A stretch of DNA of 57,470 bases from Emmonsiellopsis sp. PD_33 (GCA_032988165.1 JANTQF010000221.1:1-57470); one strand, 5' to 3'. Positions 9,659 to 21,764 are shown, counted from the stretch's first letter. A program made the numbers and translations. The notes: a model not told the origin generated them from the sequence alone.

Positions 9659-12161
9659 CTAACTCCTAAACTGCCCCTGCCCCCAATACCTCCAATTAGA
9701 AACAAACGCCTTCGTCCCCTCCCCATCCAGCCTCCTATCATTACTCGTCGCATAAACACCCACCAACGTCCCCGTAAACCCCCAACTGACCAAACCCCCC
9801 TCGCCATACGCGATCGTCTTCATCTGCGACTGCGCACCCGCAGGCCCCGCAGAGAACGCGTAGTGCGTGATATTGATCGCTTTGATTTCGAGCGTTAGTT
9901 TTTGACCGTGCCAGGCGGCGGGGAGCGGTTCGATGACCGTGGCCGGTTTGGGGATGGCGGATTCGGCGCGGAAGCGGAAGTGAGGGATTAGAGAGTTGGA
10001 GGTGGTGGAGTTGGAGTTTGTAGGGGGGAGGTTGACGATGCCGAGGTCGATGTGGTGGTTCTGTGGGGGGAGGGAGTGTTAGGAGTGGAAATTCGGGGAA
10101 ATGTTTCTTTCGGGTATAGGAGCAGGGGAGGGAAGGAATAGGGGCTCAGGGGTTATTCACCATCGTCAAGAAGACAGATACACCAGCCTCCTCCTCTTCC
10201 TCCACCGGCTCAAACTCCACATCAACGGCATACGTAAACAACGTATCCGTCTGGCGCACGCCAACAAACGTCTGCCCCGTCTCCGCATAATTCCCATCGT
10301 ATCCCGTCAGGTTAAGTTTAGACGGGCTAAGCGCAAGGGTATTCGGGTGGCCGTCCTCAGAAACTGTATACGAATCCCGGGGCGTCCGCCAGTATACAAA
10401 GTTATCCGGGAGCTGCGAGCCCGGCTCGAAAGTGACGGGTTTTGCTTCTGATGGGCAGTCTTGCGGTTTGGCGAAATGTCTGTCTTCGCGCGGGAGGGGG
10501 CCTCGCATTTCGCCGCGCACGGGCTCGAAGACCGGCCAGCCACCGTCCTCCCAGGTTACGGGGACCATGACGGTTTCTCGGCCCATTGGGTAGACGAGAT
10601 ATTCGGGGCCTGCGTACGGTTAGTTTATACCACGTTCCCCTATACATATCAGGGCAGGTGGAAAAGTGGGTTTACTGACCTGAGCGTGTTGAAAGTGCAA
10701 CTCCCCACCTATGTCATTGTATTATTAGGTTTGCTCTTCCCATATAAGCATTCAGGCTGATGGCATTTGTAGTACATACCAGTTCCCATTTGCGTCTTGG
10801 AATAGGTCCACATGTCCTACCGTTTGGACTAGTTGCAAAGGGTTAGTTTTTGGCTCATAGGGTGTAGAGTGCACACAAGCACCAAAGCGAAATCACTATA
10901 CTCACAGTACTCAGTAGTATTCGCATTCGTCAATACCGGATTCGCCGGATTCGACTCGTACGGCCCATTAATATTCTTCGACCGGGCAATAGTAACCATA
11001 TGATCAACACCAGTTCCCCCTATTTGCCGCAGGAGAATGCATATGTTAGCTTGAGAAAAATACAACGCCAGGGTCCCATCATACACACCTTCAGCAGCCA
11101 GGAGATAATACCAGTCATCCTTTCTAATAATATGAGGGCCTTCCGGTGCCTAAGATGCTGTCAATTGCCCGAACAATATCCTTTCCATGAAATGTGAAAA
11201 TATTGAGGAACTCACCATCCCCCCCGTCCCATCCCATATTTTCATCTCCGGACCAACTTCTCCAGTCTCCAGATTGACCTCCCTTTGGTAAATACCCGGT
11301 CTACCAGGCCCTCGCCATTAGTCACTTGACAATACCTTCACACCAGGGGAATCTACTCGGAACAAAACTCACGAAATCTGCCAAGGATGCGCCCCGGCCA
11401 CATACACCTTCCCATCCTCATCCCAGTACGGCGACGTATCATATCCCAGAAATTCAAAATGCACCGGGTCCGACCAGGACTCAGGATCATATGGATTCGT
11501 CGATGTGAAGATCACCTAATTTTAACACGTCGGCGGGCATTAGTTGAACTGCCCGACCCACCCCTCAAACAAAAACTCCGCAGAAGTATGGGCGATATCC
11601 CGAAAAAAAAAAAAAAAGCCTCACATTATCCCACCGCCCCGGATCCTCAATCGGATTCTTATCATGCACGAGCGTCGTGAGAAGATAAAACGTCCCCTCA
11701 TGATACCTAAGGGTAGGAGCCCAGATCCCGCTTGTTGAACCATTGGTCAATGACAGCATTGGGAGTTGGTCTTCTCGATTTAGGACATTTACTAGTTTTC
11801 CAAAAAAAAAAAAAAACCCCCCATATCAGTACGCGATGTAATGCATCAAGGAGAAAAAAAAGAAAAACCTCGACTCACCAATACGCTTCCAATTCCTCAG
11901 ATCCCTACTCGCATGAATCGGGAGACCAGGAAAGATATTAAAGCTCGACGAAGCGCAGAAGAACGTCTCCTCCCACTCTTCCAGGAATATACAGCTGGGA
12001 TCCGGATGCGAGCCGGGGAATATGGGGTTGTAGTATGTAGTTTCCCGACCATGACCTCCACCACCGTGATACTCCTCCGCATGCGCATTGAGTGCTTCCG
12101 GGCCCAGCAGGGCGAGGAGCGCGGCCCCGGCGCGGAGAAATGGGGATTTTGTGGGGAGCAT
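9659..12161 (-). CDS. secreted GH43 glycoside hydrolase (beta-xylosidase/arabinofuranosidase type)
   Basis: Ten exons splice in frame (12161-11879, 11791-11625, 11515-11373, 11300-11216, 11149-11089, 11019-10906, 10828-10780, 10708-10680, 10609-10161, 10060-9659) to 593 residues. The nine introns are 66-109 nt with GTGAG/GTATG-type donors. A signal peptide covers residues 1 to about 28. The five-bladed GH43 propeller carries the usual triad: Asp54 in NPIFPGSHPDPS (general base), Asp176 in GYDTSPYWDEDG (pKa modulator) and Glu229 in APEGPH (general acid). A C-terminal beta-sandwich domain (NHHIDLGIVNL ... FSAGPAG) is typical of two-domain GH43 beta-xylosidases. It should release xylose or arabinose from hemicellulose outside the cell. 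A GGCTAAA box 650 nt upstream suggests XlnR control. Exact subfamily and substrate are not decidable by eye. Confidence 0.9.
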
Positions 12162-13547
12162 TTGGTACAGAGAGATGCCTGGCTGCTGGACGATGCCAAG
12201 GGCAAATCACACTGGAAGCAAGAAGGCCAGGCTAGATGAAGCGGATTCAAGGAGCAAGACGCAAAAGAACACCAGTCCATCCATATAAATCCGGGGAATC
12301 CATAGCTTCTTATAAACGAATGCATAGGCCACAGCTCGGTTTGCCGATCACGGAATATATCCGGGACTAGGGGGCCAATGGATGGGCATATCCCAAGCTT
12401 CTGGATTCTGGAATGACTGCAACTCAAGACCAGTAGCTCTTAGCTATTCCTGCCCAGGAATGGCATATGAAGGTAAATAGTTCGATTCAATTCTTAGTCA
12501 AAGACATCTCCTTTTTCCTCAACATCGGTGGTTTCCGGGTAAACAGTCAGGATAAAATGAATATAATCAGTCGCCAATTGATGGAACAGAACTTCGCTCG
12601 GGATCAAAAAGCGAGAGAGAAAGGAGGATTGTTCGGTTCTCGGGTCGATTAAACCCCGATGTAACTCGGATGAACTAGCAGGAACTGTTGTTAGTAGGAT
12701 ATGGATGGATAAAATCATAAAAGGAGCATCCTTCGCTCATGAGCGGGGAAGCTCTCCGCTGCTCATCCATAGTTACCCAACGCCAGAGCCAGCATGAGCA
12801 CCAAGCTCCGGCTAAATTGACGATCCATATCTGCATGGATTTATCGTGAAGCGAAGGCCAGGAACAAAAAAAAAAGCACATAGAGATTGATTGACAGATA
12901 TATCCCATATATCGAATGGCCGGGATAATGGGGACAGTCTGCAGGGTATCCATCTATTTTCCGGGGTAATAAGCAGGGAGATCCCGGGCTATGCACCCGA
13001 AAAATGATGACTAGGTAGCCAATGAAAAAACAAAAAAGTTTTGGAATCCATCAAAACCAAATACTATGGTATATTTATCACTTGAATTGCCGTGCTGGTC
13101 TTTCCTCATCCTCTGCATCTATATCCAAAATAGTCCAAAGATGTGATAACTTTCAAGATCAACTAAATAGCAAATGGTGGTAAAATATACAATAAACAAG
13201 AAGAGCATGAATGTATATATAGAGTAAAAAGGTGTGACATATATACCCCATTTGCAAACCGCAATGACAATAACGAAAAATTAAGGGGCAGTGTAAGGAA
13301 AGCTTCAAAAGGAAAGGAACAGAATGATTAAAAAGAGGAGGCCTAGATGAAAATGAGTCCTAGCTATGAATGATGACCGTGGTATAAAGATGCTTAAACA
13401 TTCCAACAAAGACAAAAAAAAGGTCGTTCCTGAAAGGCATGGAAACCGCCAGCTATGCTCTATGTCCGTGATATACGTAAGGAAACAATCAGTGCAAATG
13501 AATTAGATTGCAAAAGAAATAAACAAGAAGCAAAGTCTAGATTAGGG
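12162..13547. other. intergenic: GH43 promoter and 3' side of the Pro/Gln-rich gene
   Basis: The part next to 12161 is the GH43 promoter. The part next to 13548 is AT-rich and probably the 3' UTR of the neighbouring minus-strand gene. Short open frames on both strands look like chance. No repeat or RNA gene is seen. Confidence 0.5.
12810..12816 (+). promoter_or_regulatory. GGCTAAA, XlnR/Xyr1-type site upstream of GH43 gene
   Basis: A perfect GGCTAAA, the core bound by the xylanase regulator XlnR in Aspergillus, lies about 650 nt upstream of the GH43 start. A CreA-type CCGGGG follows near 12961. Both fit a xylose-induced, glucose-repressed hydrolase gene. A 7-mer occurs often by chance, so this is only supportive. 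Confidence 0.4.
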
Positions 13548-15440
13548 TCAAGTTGACGTGGATCGTTGACCGGGGTGGTCTTGGGAGTGTATAGGTGTTG
13601 GGTCAGAGGGCGACCGATATGAGTTTGTGTCAGCGGGTCCTGTATTGGAGGGACCTGAGGAATCACGCCTGTGATAACTAGGACCGTATGCACCGAATGA
13701 ATGGCGTTGACCGTTGCTTGAAGCTGGCTGTTCAGGGCCTCCGGAGTTACTCTGCGAGTCATCCCGATGGCTACCCACAGCGTAATTTCCAGGGTCGTTC
13801 CCATTACGGCCTCCCGCAAAGCGTGTATTGCCTTTTTCGCGTTTGGCCTCCCGCTCTGAATTCGATCCTCGTCTCGAGGCCCCCCGATCATCATCCTCAT
13901 CGGCGCTCCTAACCAGTGAGGTCACATGCATTTGTCCGCCGGGTCTTCCAGGTTCTAGTAAATCCCCGTGCCTTGACTCCTGACCCTGCGATGAACTCTC
14001 GTTTTGATGTCGCAGGTGACCTCGCGGCCCATTTCCCCGTGGAGGTGTTCGGCCGGGTGACGGTCGCGAAGTTTCGGCGCGCTGTGATGGGGGTGGAGCA
14101 GCTTGGTGGGCAGCTTGAGATTTTCGTTTCTTGGGAGAATTTTGATACTCAGAGCGAAGATGTGAACCTGCGTGGGCTGAATACGGAGAATTATTTGGGC
14201 TCTTGCCGGACGGCGTATTGGGCTGTGATTGACTAGGTGGGACCCAGTGATGAAAGTGTATTGAAGGAGACTGAGTCTGCTGTGATTGACGATGAGATCC
14301 TGACTCCGACTTGAGTGTTGATGCCTGCTGAGGTGGGGGCTGCTGTTGGGAAGCAACCGCTACAGGGGATGCAGCATTGAACGTTGTTACCCCAGTGTTG
14401 GCTGATGGCTGGTGGATGTGCATTTCTGCAGTGTTGATACGCGAAAGTGAGCTAGCATTGGGAATTGGTGATCCCGCGGGTTGTTGACTAGGTTGACGCA
14501 ATGTTGACACACGTGCATATGGAGCATGGGACGGTGATGAAGGCGCTGATTGCGAAGGCGGAGCTACTATGGTAGGTGGCGGGGGGTGTGCGGCATATGG
14601 ATTTGGGGGAATCATGCGGTTATCCCATGGGCCTTCTGAAGAGGTGTGTGGGGGTGCTGCAGGTACCTGGGATGGGGGTGGCATTGATTGAGGTTGGGGA
14701 GGTGGTGGGGGTTGAGGTTGAGGATGGTGGGATGCGGGTGGAGGAGCATGCTGCTGCTGGTGTTGTTGCGGGGGAGGATATTGTTCATGCTGAGGTTGCG
14801 GCGCAAGGCTCTGTGGTTGGCCAGGAGGAAGTAGCTGTGAAGACGTTGCAGTCATTTGAGAAACATATTGCTGGGTCCATTGTGCATTTGCTCCCCCGCC
14901 TAGACTCGAAAAGATCAAAGGGACCATATAGGGCGGCACGCCGGCCTTGAGCGCCTCTCGAAGCATAGACTGCTCAACTTTGCGCTGGTCTAACCGATAC
15001 CCTTCCTGGCGTGTTCGTTCCTCCTCTTGTTTCCGGCGATCCTCCTCTGCCTTTGTTTGCAACCACTGGCGCATGGCCTCGTCTGTATTCTGCCATTGTG
15101 GAGGCGGGGCTGGTAGGTGGGACATGGATGAACTCATTGGAGTCATAGCAGGGAGACCACGCTCGGGAGGGGGGAGGGACATGGACATTGGCGGCAAGTT
15201 TCGGCCAGCTGAGGAGTCCATAGACTCGTTGGTGGGGGGAGAGGGGGCAGGACGCGCAAGAGGAGTAGCAGCCGGGGGAGGGGGAGCGGGGGACGAGACA
15301 CGAGGAGTCTCACGCGTAGCTAGAGATGAGGAGTATTGGTGGTGTTGGTGGTTGTGGTGAGGGGAAGACACGGGCCTGGGCGTGTACTCATGGGGAGCTA
15401 GGATTCCGTTGTGCAGATGAGGTTTCACGGTGAGCAACAT
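13548..15440 (-). CDS. Pro/Gln/Ser-rich low-complexity protein with charged coiled coil
   Basis: An intronless gene of 630 residues that I do not recognise as a named family. Most of it is disordered: proline runs, PQPQPPPPPQPQ and QQHQQQHAPPP tracts, SP/TP motifs, and basic Arg-rich and Gly/Asn-rich tails. One ordered segment stands out at about residues 113-185: a Trp-containing motif (WQNTDEAMRQWLQTK), a highly charged helix (EEDRRKQEEERTRQEG), then REALKAGVPPYMVPLIFSSLGG, which looks like a conserved helical module. Gln/Pro-rich architecture of this kind is common in fungal transcriptional co-regulators, so a nuclear regulatory role is a reasonable guess only. The start has the first ATG after a long open leader. 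The upstream gap of more than 4 kb suits a heavily regulated gene. Confidence 0.75.
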   Translation of the reverse strand: MLLTVKPHLHNGILAPHEYTPRPVSSPHHNHQHHQYSSSLATRETPRVSSPAPPPPAATPLARPAPSPPTNESMDSSAGRNLPPMSMSLPPPERGLPAMTPMSSSMSHLPAPPPQWQNTDEAMRQWLQTKAEEDRRKQEEERTRQEGYRLDQRKVEQSMLREALKAGVPPYMVPLIFSSLGGGANAQWTQQYVSQMTATSSQLLPPGQPQSLAPQPQHEQYPPPQQHQQQHAPPPASHHPQPQPPPPPQPQSMPPPSQVPAAPPHTSSEGPWDNRMIPPNPYAAHPPPPTIVAPPSQSAPSSPSHAPYARVSTLRQPSQQPAGSPIPNASSLSRINTAEMHIHQPSANTGVTTFNAASPVAVASQQQPPPQQASTLKSESGSHRQSQQTQSPSIHFHHWVPPSQSQPNTPSGKSPNNSPYSAHAGSHLRSEYQNSPKKRKSQAAHQAAPPPSQRAETSRPSPGRTPPRGNGPRGHLRHQNESSSQGQESRHGDLLEPGRPGGQMHVTSLVRSADEDDDRGASRRGSNSEREAKREKGNTRFAGGRNGNDPGNYAVGSHRDDSQSNSGGPEQPASSNGQRHSFGAYGPSYHRRDSSGPSNTGPADTNSYRSPSDPTPIHSQDHPGQRSTST

Positions 15441-18400
15441 GGATGAGTTCTAGCCGTGATCCCAAATAAAACAACGGAAATGAGGGTGTTATCTATTTCT
15501 CCCCCCTTGGGTGGTCGGAGTCGCGAACGAGGGCGCCCAAGGTTTGCTGCTCTAGTGAAACCAAAAGCGGCTAAACGAGGGCACGATCAAACAGTAGAAG
15601 TCGAGTGAGACGCCTGGCGGCCCTGGGCAGAGGAATCTATTCAGACGGGAGACGGCAATGGATCCAACTCAGCATGGTCGATAGAGAGAGGGGAGCCAGC
15701 AGTTGGCCATATGAGGAGATATCAAGGCCGTGAGACTCGGATGCGAGACAGGACAGGCAGAGGCTGAAAAAAAAAAGCGGCCTGGAGACGAGAGCGACAG
15801 ACGCAAAAGACAAGGGAAACAGTGAAGACAGGAAATTGGCCCGCACAGGCAAAGAACGGACGTCGAGGAGAATGGTATAGCGAGAGATGGGAAGAGAAGA
15901 GAAGAGACAGACGACGAGAGACGATGAGGTCGGCGACGGAGACAACACGACGGCCGAAAACAGCAGGAGCAGAAAGCAGTTAGCGCGGAGTGTTCCTTCC
16001 CAGCTGGGCCGTGTACCGGCTACTTGTGGCGCACCCCAGTCCGCAGCCACCGCCCAGGTACCGGTACTTTGGGCTCAGCTCGGGTCTGCGAATCCTGCTC
16101 GAGAGTCGAGGAACAACAACCTTTGCAGGCTTGCGATCCCAGTACAGTACATGGGAGTTCACACGCTGGATATGCCGCGCAAGGTGAAGATTCCCGCGAG
16201 ATCCATACCGTACGTAACCACGCAAGCCGCAGTCTACAAATTGCCAGCCACCAGCCACACTCCCGACTCGCACCCGAGCCCCGATTAGGCACCACGCTAG
16301 CCACGTTGGGCACGGCGCACGCCCCAGCCCGCCCAGGAACAGGCAGGGCAAGCCGAGCCGGGCGCTGACACCTGTCCCGTCCCAAACAGGCAATGCGTCG
16401 GATGCTGCTAGGCCGGAACCTGATTAGCCCCCTGGATGATTGGGCTCCTTTTGTCAACAGGGCCCACTCTGAGGCTGTGCCAAGGATGCAGAGTTGCGCC
16501 AAGACCCCTGCTAGGCTGGTTTGGGAATGTCCACGGGCTCACAGCGACCCACTCGGGGTGGGGCGTCGAGGAGCCTCACTTCGCTGCGGGGAGGACTGCG
16601 ATTGGCTGGCTGCTTGGTCGGCAAGTCAGGAGTAATGAGAAGGAAGGGTTTGGATCTCATGTGCGGTGTCTTTGCAGAATGTAAAACAAGCATAATATAA
16701 CCAGAAACAACACAGAAACCATCAGATATGCAAGCACAAAATGAAGGACTGCCTAAATAACTATCAAATCAGACCCCAGGATCTGCATTTACTCAATTAA
16801 AGCAGGTTGATCCGAGCCAGGCTTCCCTAAATACCCTTTGATGCCACAGAATGCATGTTCCTGCCGTTCGTGTCTCCAACCCAGAATCCATCCCCGATTC
16901 AAGCCTTGGCTCTTCAGGGTGGAAAAAGAAAGGAACATCATGCAAGGAGAATACCTCTTCAGCAATACCAGCACCAGGGACAAGGTGCTATTGCTTGCAC
17001 AGCAGCCAGATGAGCCAGGAATAGCCAGCTTGCACAGCAGCCTTGGAACTTGGAAGGGGCCAAAGTAGCCTAGCCGGTTTCAGATGCCCGGCCTATCAAT
17101 AGCGTCCTTCGTCCTCGCTCGATCTTCGGGCCCCGATTGCCAATTGGGAAAAGTCACCGTGCTGTGGTTCCACCTCGAGGCTCTCACTCGCCAAGACCGG
17201 GGTTGGCAGCCCAGTGAGCTCACCCAACCAGCCATCTGGTTGAACAGCCCTTGAGAGCGCGCACTGGGCGATGCACGAGCCAGTGGTCCGCAAAATGGCG
17301 GCTTTTAACCCCAGCCAACTGTACCAGTATTTCCAAATAAATGATCACCTTGGCGATGGACTATGCCTTTTGTGTAAGAATGATAAGAGCCTGTATGGAA
17401 TACGTGCACTGAGCACCCACGAACCTCTCCATATTGGTACTTAACTACTCCCTGATACATTTGAGGTTTAACTTAGCCCCTCCAATATCAGCGGATGGGG
17501 AGGCGGGGAATCGGTGCCGTCCATTCGTCACAGCCACACCAGGCATACCTGGAGACAACGCCCCCCGGTGCGCCGCCCGCCAACGCTTTCCCATTTTAAA
17601 ATGCTGCAATCAGGGGCATTGCTCAAACAGGAACTGCTGGGAAAGGTCACAGCCTCACAAGGAAGGTCTACACGGCCGCTCTATGTAATTCCGGCTCTCG
17701 TCATCCTTGAAGTGCAGCATTGAAATAAAAACGAGCTGCGGATGGTGAGACTCTCGTTGGTTTAACTATCCGCAATGCAGCTATCGGCCTCGCCAGGGAA
17801 ATCAACACTTGTTTCCAAGTGTCTGTCTGGCATTCCTGCGCCTCGGAGCTGTTTTCGCTAGTCATCGGCAGCCATCCAAGGAAACCATGGGAGAGGAGTG
17901 AAACGCATACGCAGCGATGATGAATGAATCGGGCTCAAGCATGTGAAGCAGTTTGCTGTCTTTCAATTCGGTGGTGGGCCGTTCTCTGGATTATGAAAGT
18001 GTTGTCGATTGTCGACAAGCCAGGAAGTTGGTGATGATTGATGTCCGCCCGAAGTAAGCTTTGGACGGTGTAGATCTGATATGGTCTTCTCGTCTGGCTT
18101 GATTTTCTCCATCCGGTTTCTGTTCTTCCAGCCGTCATCCAACCAGCTTCATACTTGGAAGGAAAATACGGCCGATGGCGAAATCATTTCAGGCTGCCTC
18201 CAGCCGGATCATCGACCCCAGAGGGAAAGTTTTGCAAGGTCGCAATTCCTAATAGTGATTCAACTCTCATTGATTGGGAACATGAACCACAGAGAAGCAG
18301 CTCTTGCAGACATTCCTAACATACCTGAGAGGCTCATGAACAATCTACGGACTGTCGCCTCAAATATATTAGTATTGAACTCCCTGTTCTTGGGGTTTGC

Positions 18401-20107
18401 AATGCTGAGAATGCCATGAATTTGACAACACATCCAATGTTCTCTGTTAACACCATATGGGATATTCAAATGTTGACCATACGCCGTGGAATAACCGGAC
18501 GAAGGTGTGGAAATGGATCAGTAGCTCAACGCAATGGCAGCAGCACTTACTTGGGCTCCTTGCCCTGGAGCTCAAAAGCGTCATGTTCACAATACCCAGT
18601 CCCGCTACCTGTTTGCGTCCATTGTGTTGGCGTTTGGCACCCTGTACTCTACAGACGCAGCATCGACGAAGACCAACCATTTAGGCCATTTGCGATGCTC
18701 GTTGGAGTCCTTCAAGCTCGTGAGAAGTGCAGATTGTTTTGACAGGACAGAACTTCCAAGAATGGGAGAGAAGGCCCTCGAAGAATCGTTTCGCTGCCTG
18801 CTTGGACAGCTCCACTACCAGAATGCCGTGATTCTGGCTCAAGCTTCGTACCGCCAACGATGACCCCTTCCGATGGACGGGGATGCCCCTTGTCGTTCGG
18901 GCTTTCTGACAGGTAGCATTCCCTTCGAACAGGAATGCAAAAAAGGCTGTTCCAAGACGGAGGAGCCGCTGTGAACCGCCTCGACATTCGTCTTCAAGAT
19001 TCTATCTTGTTCCTGCTTTGTCCAAGCTTCTCTCCCGAACGGAAGGTTGGAAAGTCGAAGCAGACCCCGGCATCACGTGGCCCCGAAGGATTTTAGCACC
19101 TCCATCAAGAGGAATGAATACGAGAACCAGCATCCTTCTATCTGACCCGCGATGACACGATGGCGGCATGCCAATGCTTCTAACGATGCTTTCTTCAGGG
19201 TCTGTTGCTCCCCTGCGCCAAAACACCCCTCCATCTTCCGGCTCATCCGAGCCAACCTCGATAACTCTTCGAAAGTCGTTTGTGAAATGAAGCTCGGGAA
19301 GGATTAGCAGGACGGCGTATATTCATCGGCGGCAATAACAGTTAACAGAGGGATATTACTCCTTCTGGGTTCTGTTGTCTTCAAGCACCACAATCCCGAC
19401 CCCTCCCTCCATGTCCCTGAACCTTCCAAACACCCAGACCATGGGCTAAATGGACTTATCTCCAGGCCAATCTTGCTCCGCCCAGTGATATCAGCGTCTC
19501 AAACCCCTCTCTCTAGCTCAAATCCCTTAACCTTGGTTATTCCTCGTATGGAATCCGTCGTTCTCATGCCAACCAGCCATCGCTTGCAGTTAGCCGCATC
19601 ATAAGAGCCGCATAAAAGCCTCTCCGCCATCTCCCCACCCCTTGCATTTTAAGCCTCAATTGATTTACTTCAGAGGCGGTCTGGCTTCTGAGCCCCAACC
19701 CATTTCATTCCCCGCCCCAAGCGTGAGCTTCCTGTTCTCTAGAGGCATAAAGTGGGGTAAATACGATACATATGCCTCATTCTATTGCTTCCGTTTTTAT
19801 CATCTTGGTCTAGCCCATATCTCCTGCACAAGCGCGGCCAAATTACGAATGCAGGCACAGGCACGATAAAGTGAATACGAAGCAGCTAGCAGGAATCATC
19901 TCGTATCACCATCCACAGTTGTGATGGTTACCTGCTTCAGAGACGGAGGGGGTTGGCTCCGGAGCGATATAAAAGGCACCTCGAAGAACCGCATTGAACA
20001 GAGAAGAGAGAGAGTAAATCTCAAACCAGTCAAACCACCCATCTAACCCTCCATTTCCCCTCCTTTCCAACCCCTCCCCCACCCAAAACCAAAACCAAAC
20101 CACAACC
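15441..20107. other. 4.7-kb gene-free stretch between divergent genes
   Basis: No protein gene is convincing here on either strand. The first ~600 nt are probably the long 5' leader and promoter of the Pro/Gln-rich gene. A GC-rich part follows (about 16000-16650), then mixed sequence to the promoter of the gene at 20108. CpG is normal, so this is not RIP-decayed repeat DNA. The longest frames (about 110-160 codons) have erratic composition, and at least one of them has no ATG start. A long non-coding RNA or extended regulatory region is possible but not shown. Confidence 0.45.
19968..19975 (+). promoter_or_regulatory. TATA box (TATAAAAG) of the small gene at 20108
   Basis: A perfect TATAAAAG lies 133 nt upstream of the ATG at 20108, followed by a C/A-rich leader (CCTCCCCCACCC, AAAACC repeats) typical of strongly expressed fungal genes. 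Position and sequence both fit a core promoter. Confidence 0.6.
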
Positions 20108-20422
20108 ATGGCCTCCGTCGCCGTTATCATCAAGCCCGACGGCCCGCGCATCAACGAAGTCCTCCGCCTCGACGAGCACATGCGGTACCACGAACTCTTC
20201 GGATGCGCCTGGGACCTCCTCAGCCCCGGAATTCCACAAGTCTTCATGGACGAAGGCGTCAACTCCTTCGTCAGTGCCATTGTTAGATGGTCCACCGACC
20301 CCATGGGCAACTTCCCCACCGTGACAACTATCACGGAAAGCAACTTCAAGGCTGTCGTGCAGCTGCTGACCCAGCGACGCGGCGCGGATGTTATTGAGCT
20401 CAAGTTCAATGACACGGAATAA
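20108..20422 (+). CDS. small conserved-looking protein of unknown function (104 aa)
   Basis: An intronless ORF of 104 residues with ATG in a strong context (ACAACCATGG), a TATA box upstream, and strongly C-ending codons in its first half, as in highly expressed fungal genes. The protein is acidic overall, with regular alternation of hydrophobic and charged residues (ASVAVIIKPDG, NFKAVVQLLTQRRGADVIEL) that suggests a small alpha/beta fold. There is no signal peptide, membrane segment or motif I can name. Codon bias and promoter make it likely to be real; the function is unknown. Confidence 0.65.
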   Translation: MASVAVIIKPDGPRINEVLRLDEHMRYHELFGCAWDLLSPGIPQVFMDEGVNSFVSAIVRWSTDPMGNFPTVTTITESNFKAVVQLLTQRRGADVIELKFNDTE

Positions 20423-21764
20423 TTTATGAGGGAAACGGGGGTTTCTGTCGGGCGGATGGATGCCCAGCTATCGGTATGTGCGTCAGTTTATTTCTTGGAG
20501 TGTGAATTGGGGATGGTCAAGGCTTGCTAACAGTATGTTTGTAATGTGTGGTAGAATTGATTTCATTTTCTCGCTCATGCTTAGTAACAAGCAATGTCAC
20601 ACACACGAATACGGAGGGAGGGTTTGGGAAAGCATAGAAAGGAGGATGGGCAAGCAACAGCTGGCTAGATAGATGAATCAATCTCTCTCTTCTGAAGACC
20701 CTTCTCACAATTTCATTCATTCACATCGTGACGCGACAACATCATTTACTCGTGACAGTAAAATATTCCTAATAACCCTCCCTCACTCCGAAATCAAAAA
20801 CCTCCAAACACAGAAATTTACTCGCCCATCATCCTCATCAAAAAATACCAGCACCAACACTCGCCCTGCCTAGGCAACATACATAACTAGGTAGGCAGAC
20901 CAATCCGTGCCTAACCACGAAACACACCCACACACACACACACACACACACTATCCGCACCTCGGGACGGATCAGATTAGGCTCAAACTAAGTTTAACCT
21001 TTTCGTGGGGTTCAAGCAATATGACGTAACCCAACCAAACCAGCCTGAGGGTCGGTCAACCAGGCCGGCCCGTGCCGCCCCCCCCATATCGAAGTAATGC
21101 AGTGTATTTACTGTTTTTAACTTGACTCTACGCCTCTTGTTCTTTTGCTTTGGGTTGAGTTTTGAACTGATGTGTGTCTGCCTGCTCCTGCTTCTGGGTA
21201 TTCTCTTCGCGCCCCGTCAAGGCTTTTATAACTCGTTCCTTGTGTGTCTGGCTAATTTATTTCAGTAAAACCAAACAACTAGTTACCCTGCTAAAAGGAG
21301 AATAATATGGAAACAGGGAACAAAAAAGAATAGAAGGGAATAGGAGAATGCAGTTGTATCAAAAGCTGCGTGTCTTGTCTGCCGGTCAGTCTGTCCATCT
21401 GACTGGCTGACCCATACCATCAATGCATGATGACGATGCAATATTTAGCCGGCTGAACTCCCTACGTAGCTATAGATATATACGGGACAAAAAATAAAAA
21501 TAAAAACCGAAGGTTGAAAAAAGAAAAGAAAGAAAAGAAATGGAGTAAAAATAGGAAGAGGCAAAAAATAATAATATAAAAAGAATTCTTATATTTGATA
21601 TACCCGCCGACCCCCCTTCACCAACCAAAAAACAAAATAACAGCTTTCAAAAAGAATGCCATACAATGAACCAAACAATCGTTTCGTCACCACCACATCC
21701 AGTTACATATACCCCCCCCCCCGCACCCCCCCTTCCTCTCGTTCCCATGCATCCATCCCCCAAC
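20423..21764. other. intergenic, with CA microsatellite
   Basis: 3' side of the small gene and 3' side of the DIL/ankyrin gene. It includes a CA-dinucleotide tract, a run of A-rich purine sequence near 21500-21550 and poly-C stretches near 21710-21730. No coding sequence is evident. Confidence 0.5.
20923..20951. repeat. (CA)n microsatellite
   Basis: A nearly pure CA-dinucleotide run of about 28 nt in intergenic DNA. It is an ordinary simple repeat likely to vary in length between strains. Confidence 0.85.

Noticed and set aside
15637..16502. Several minus-strand frames of 137-160 codons upstream of the Pro/Gln-rich gene
   Set aside because: The 137-codon frame ending at 16050 begins at GTG, not ATG. 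The sequences are Cys/Arg/Ser-rich with no family feature and overlap one another in GC-rich DNA.
1..20000. Secondary-metabolite gene cluster around the two flavin oxidases
   Set aside because: No polyketide synthase, NRPS, terpene cyclase, transporter or cluster-type regulator is near; the neighbours are a pectate lyase, F-box protein, tRNA and GH43 enzyme.
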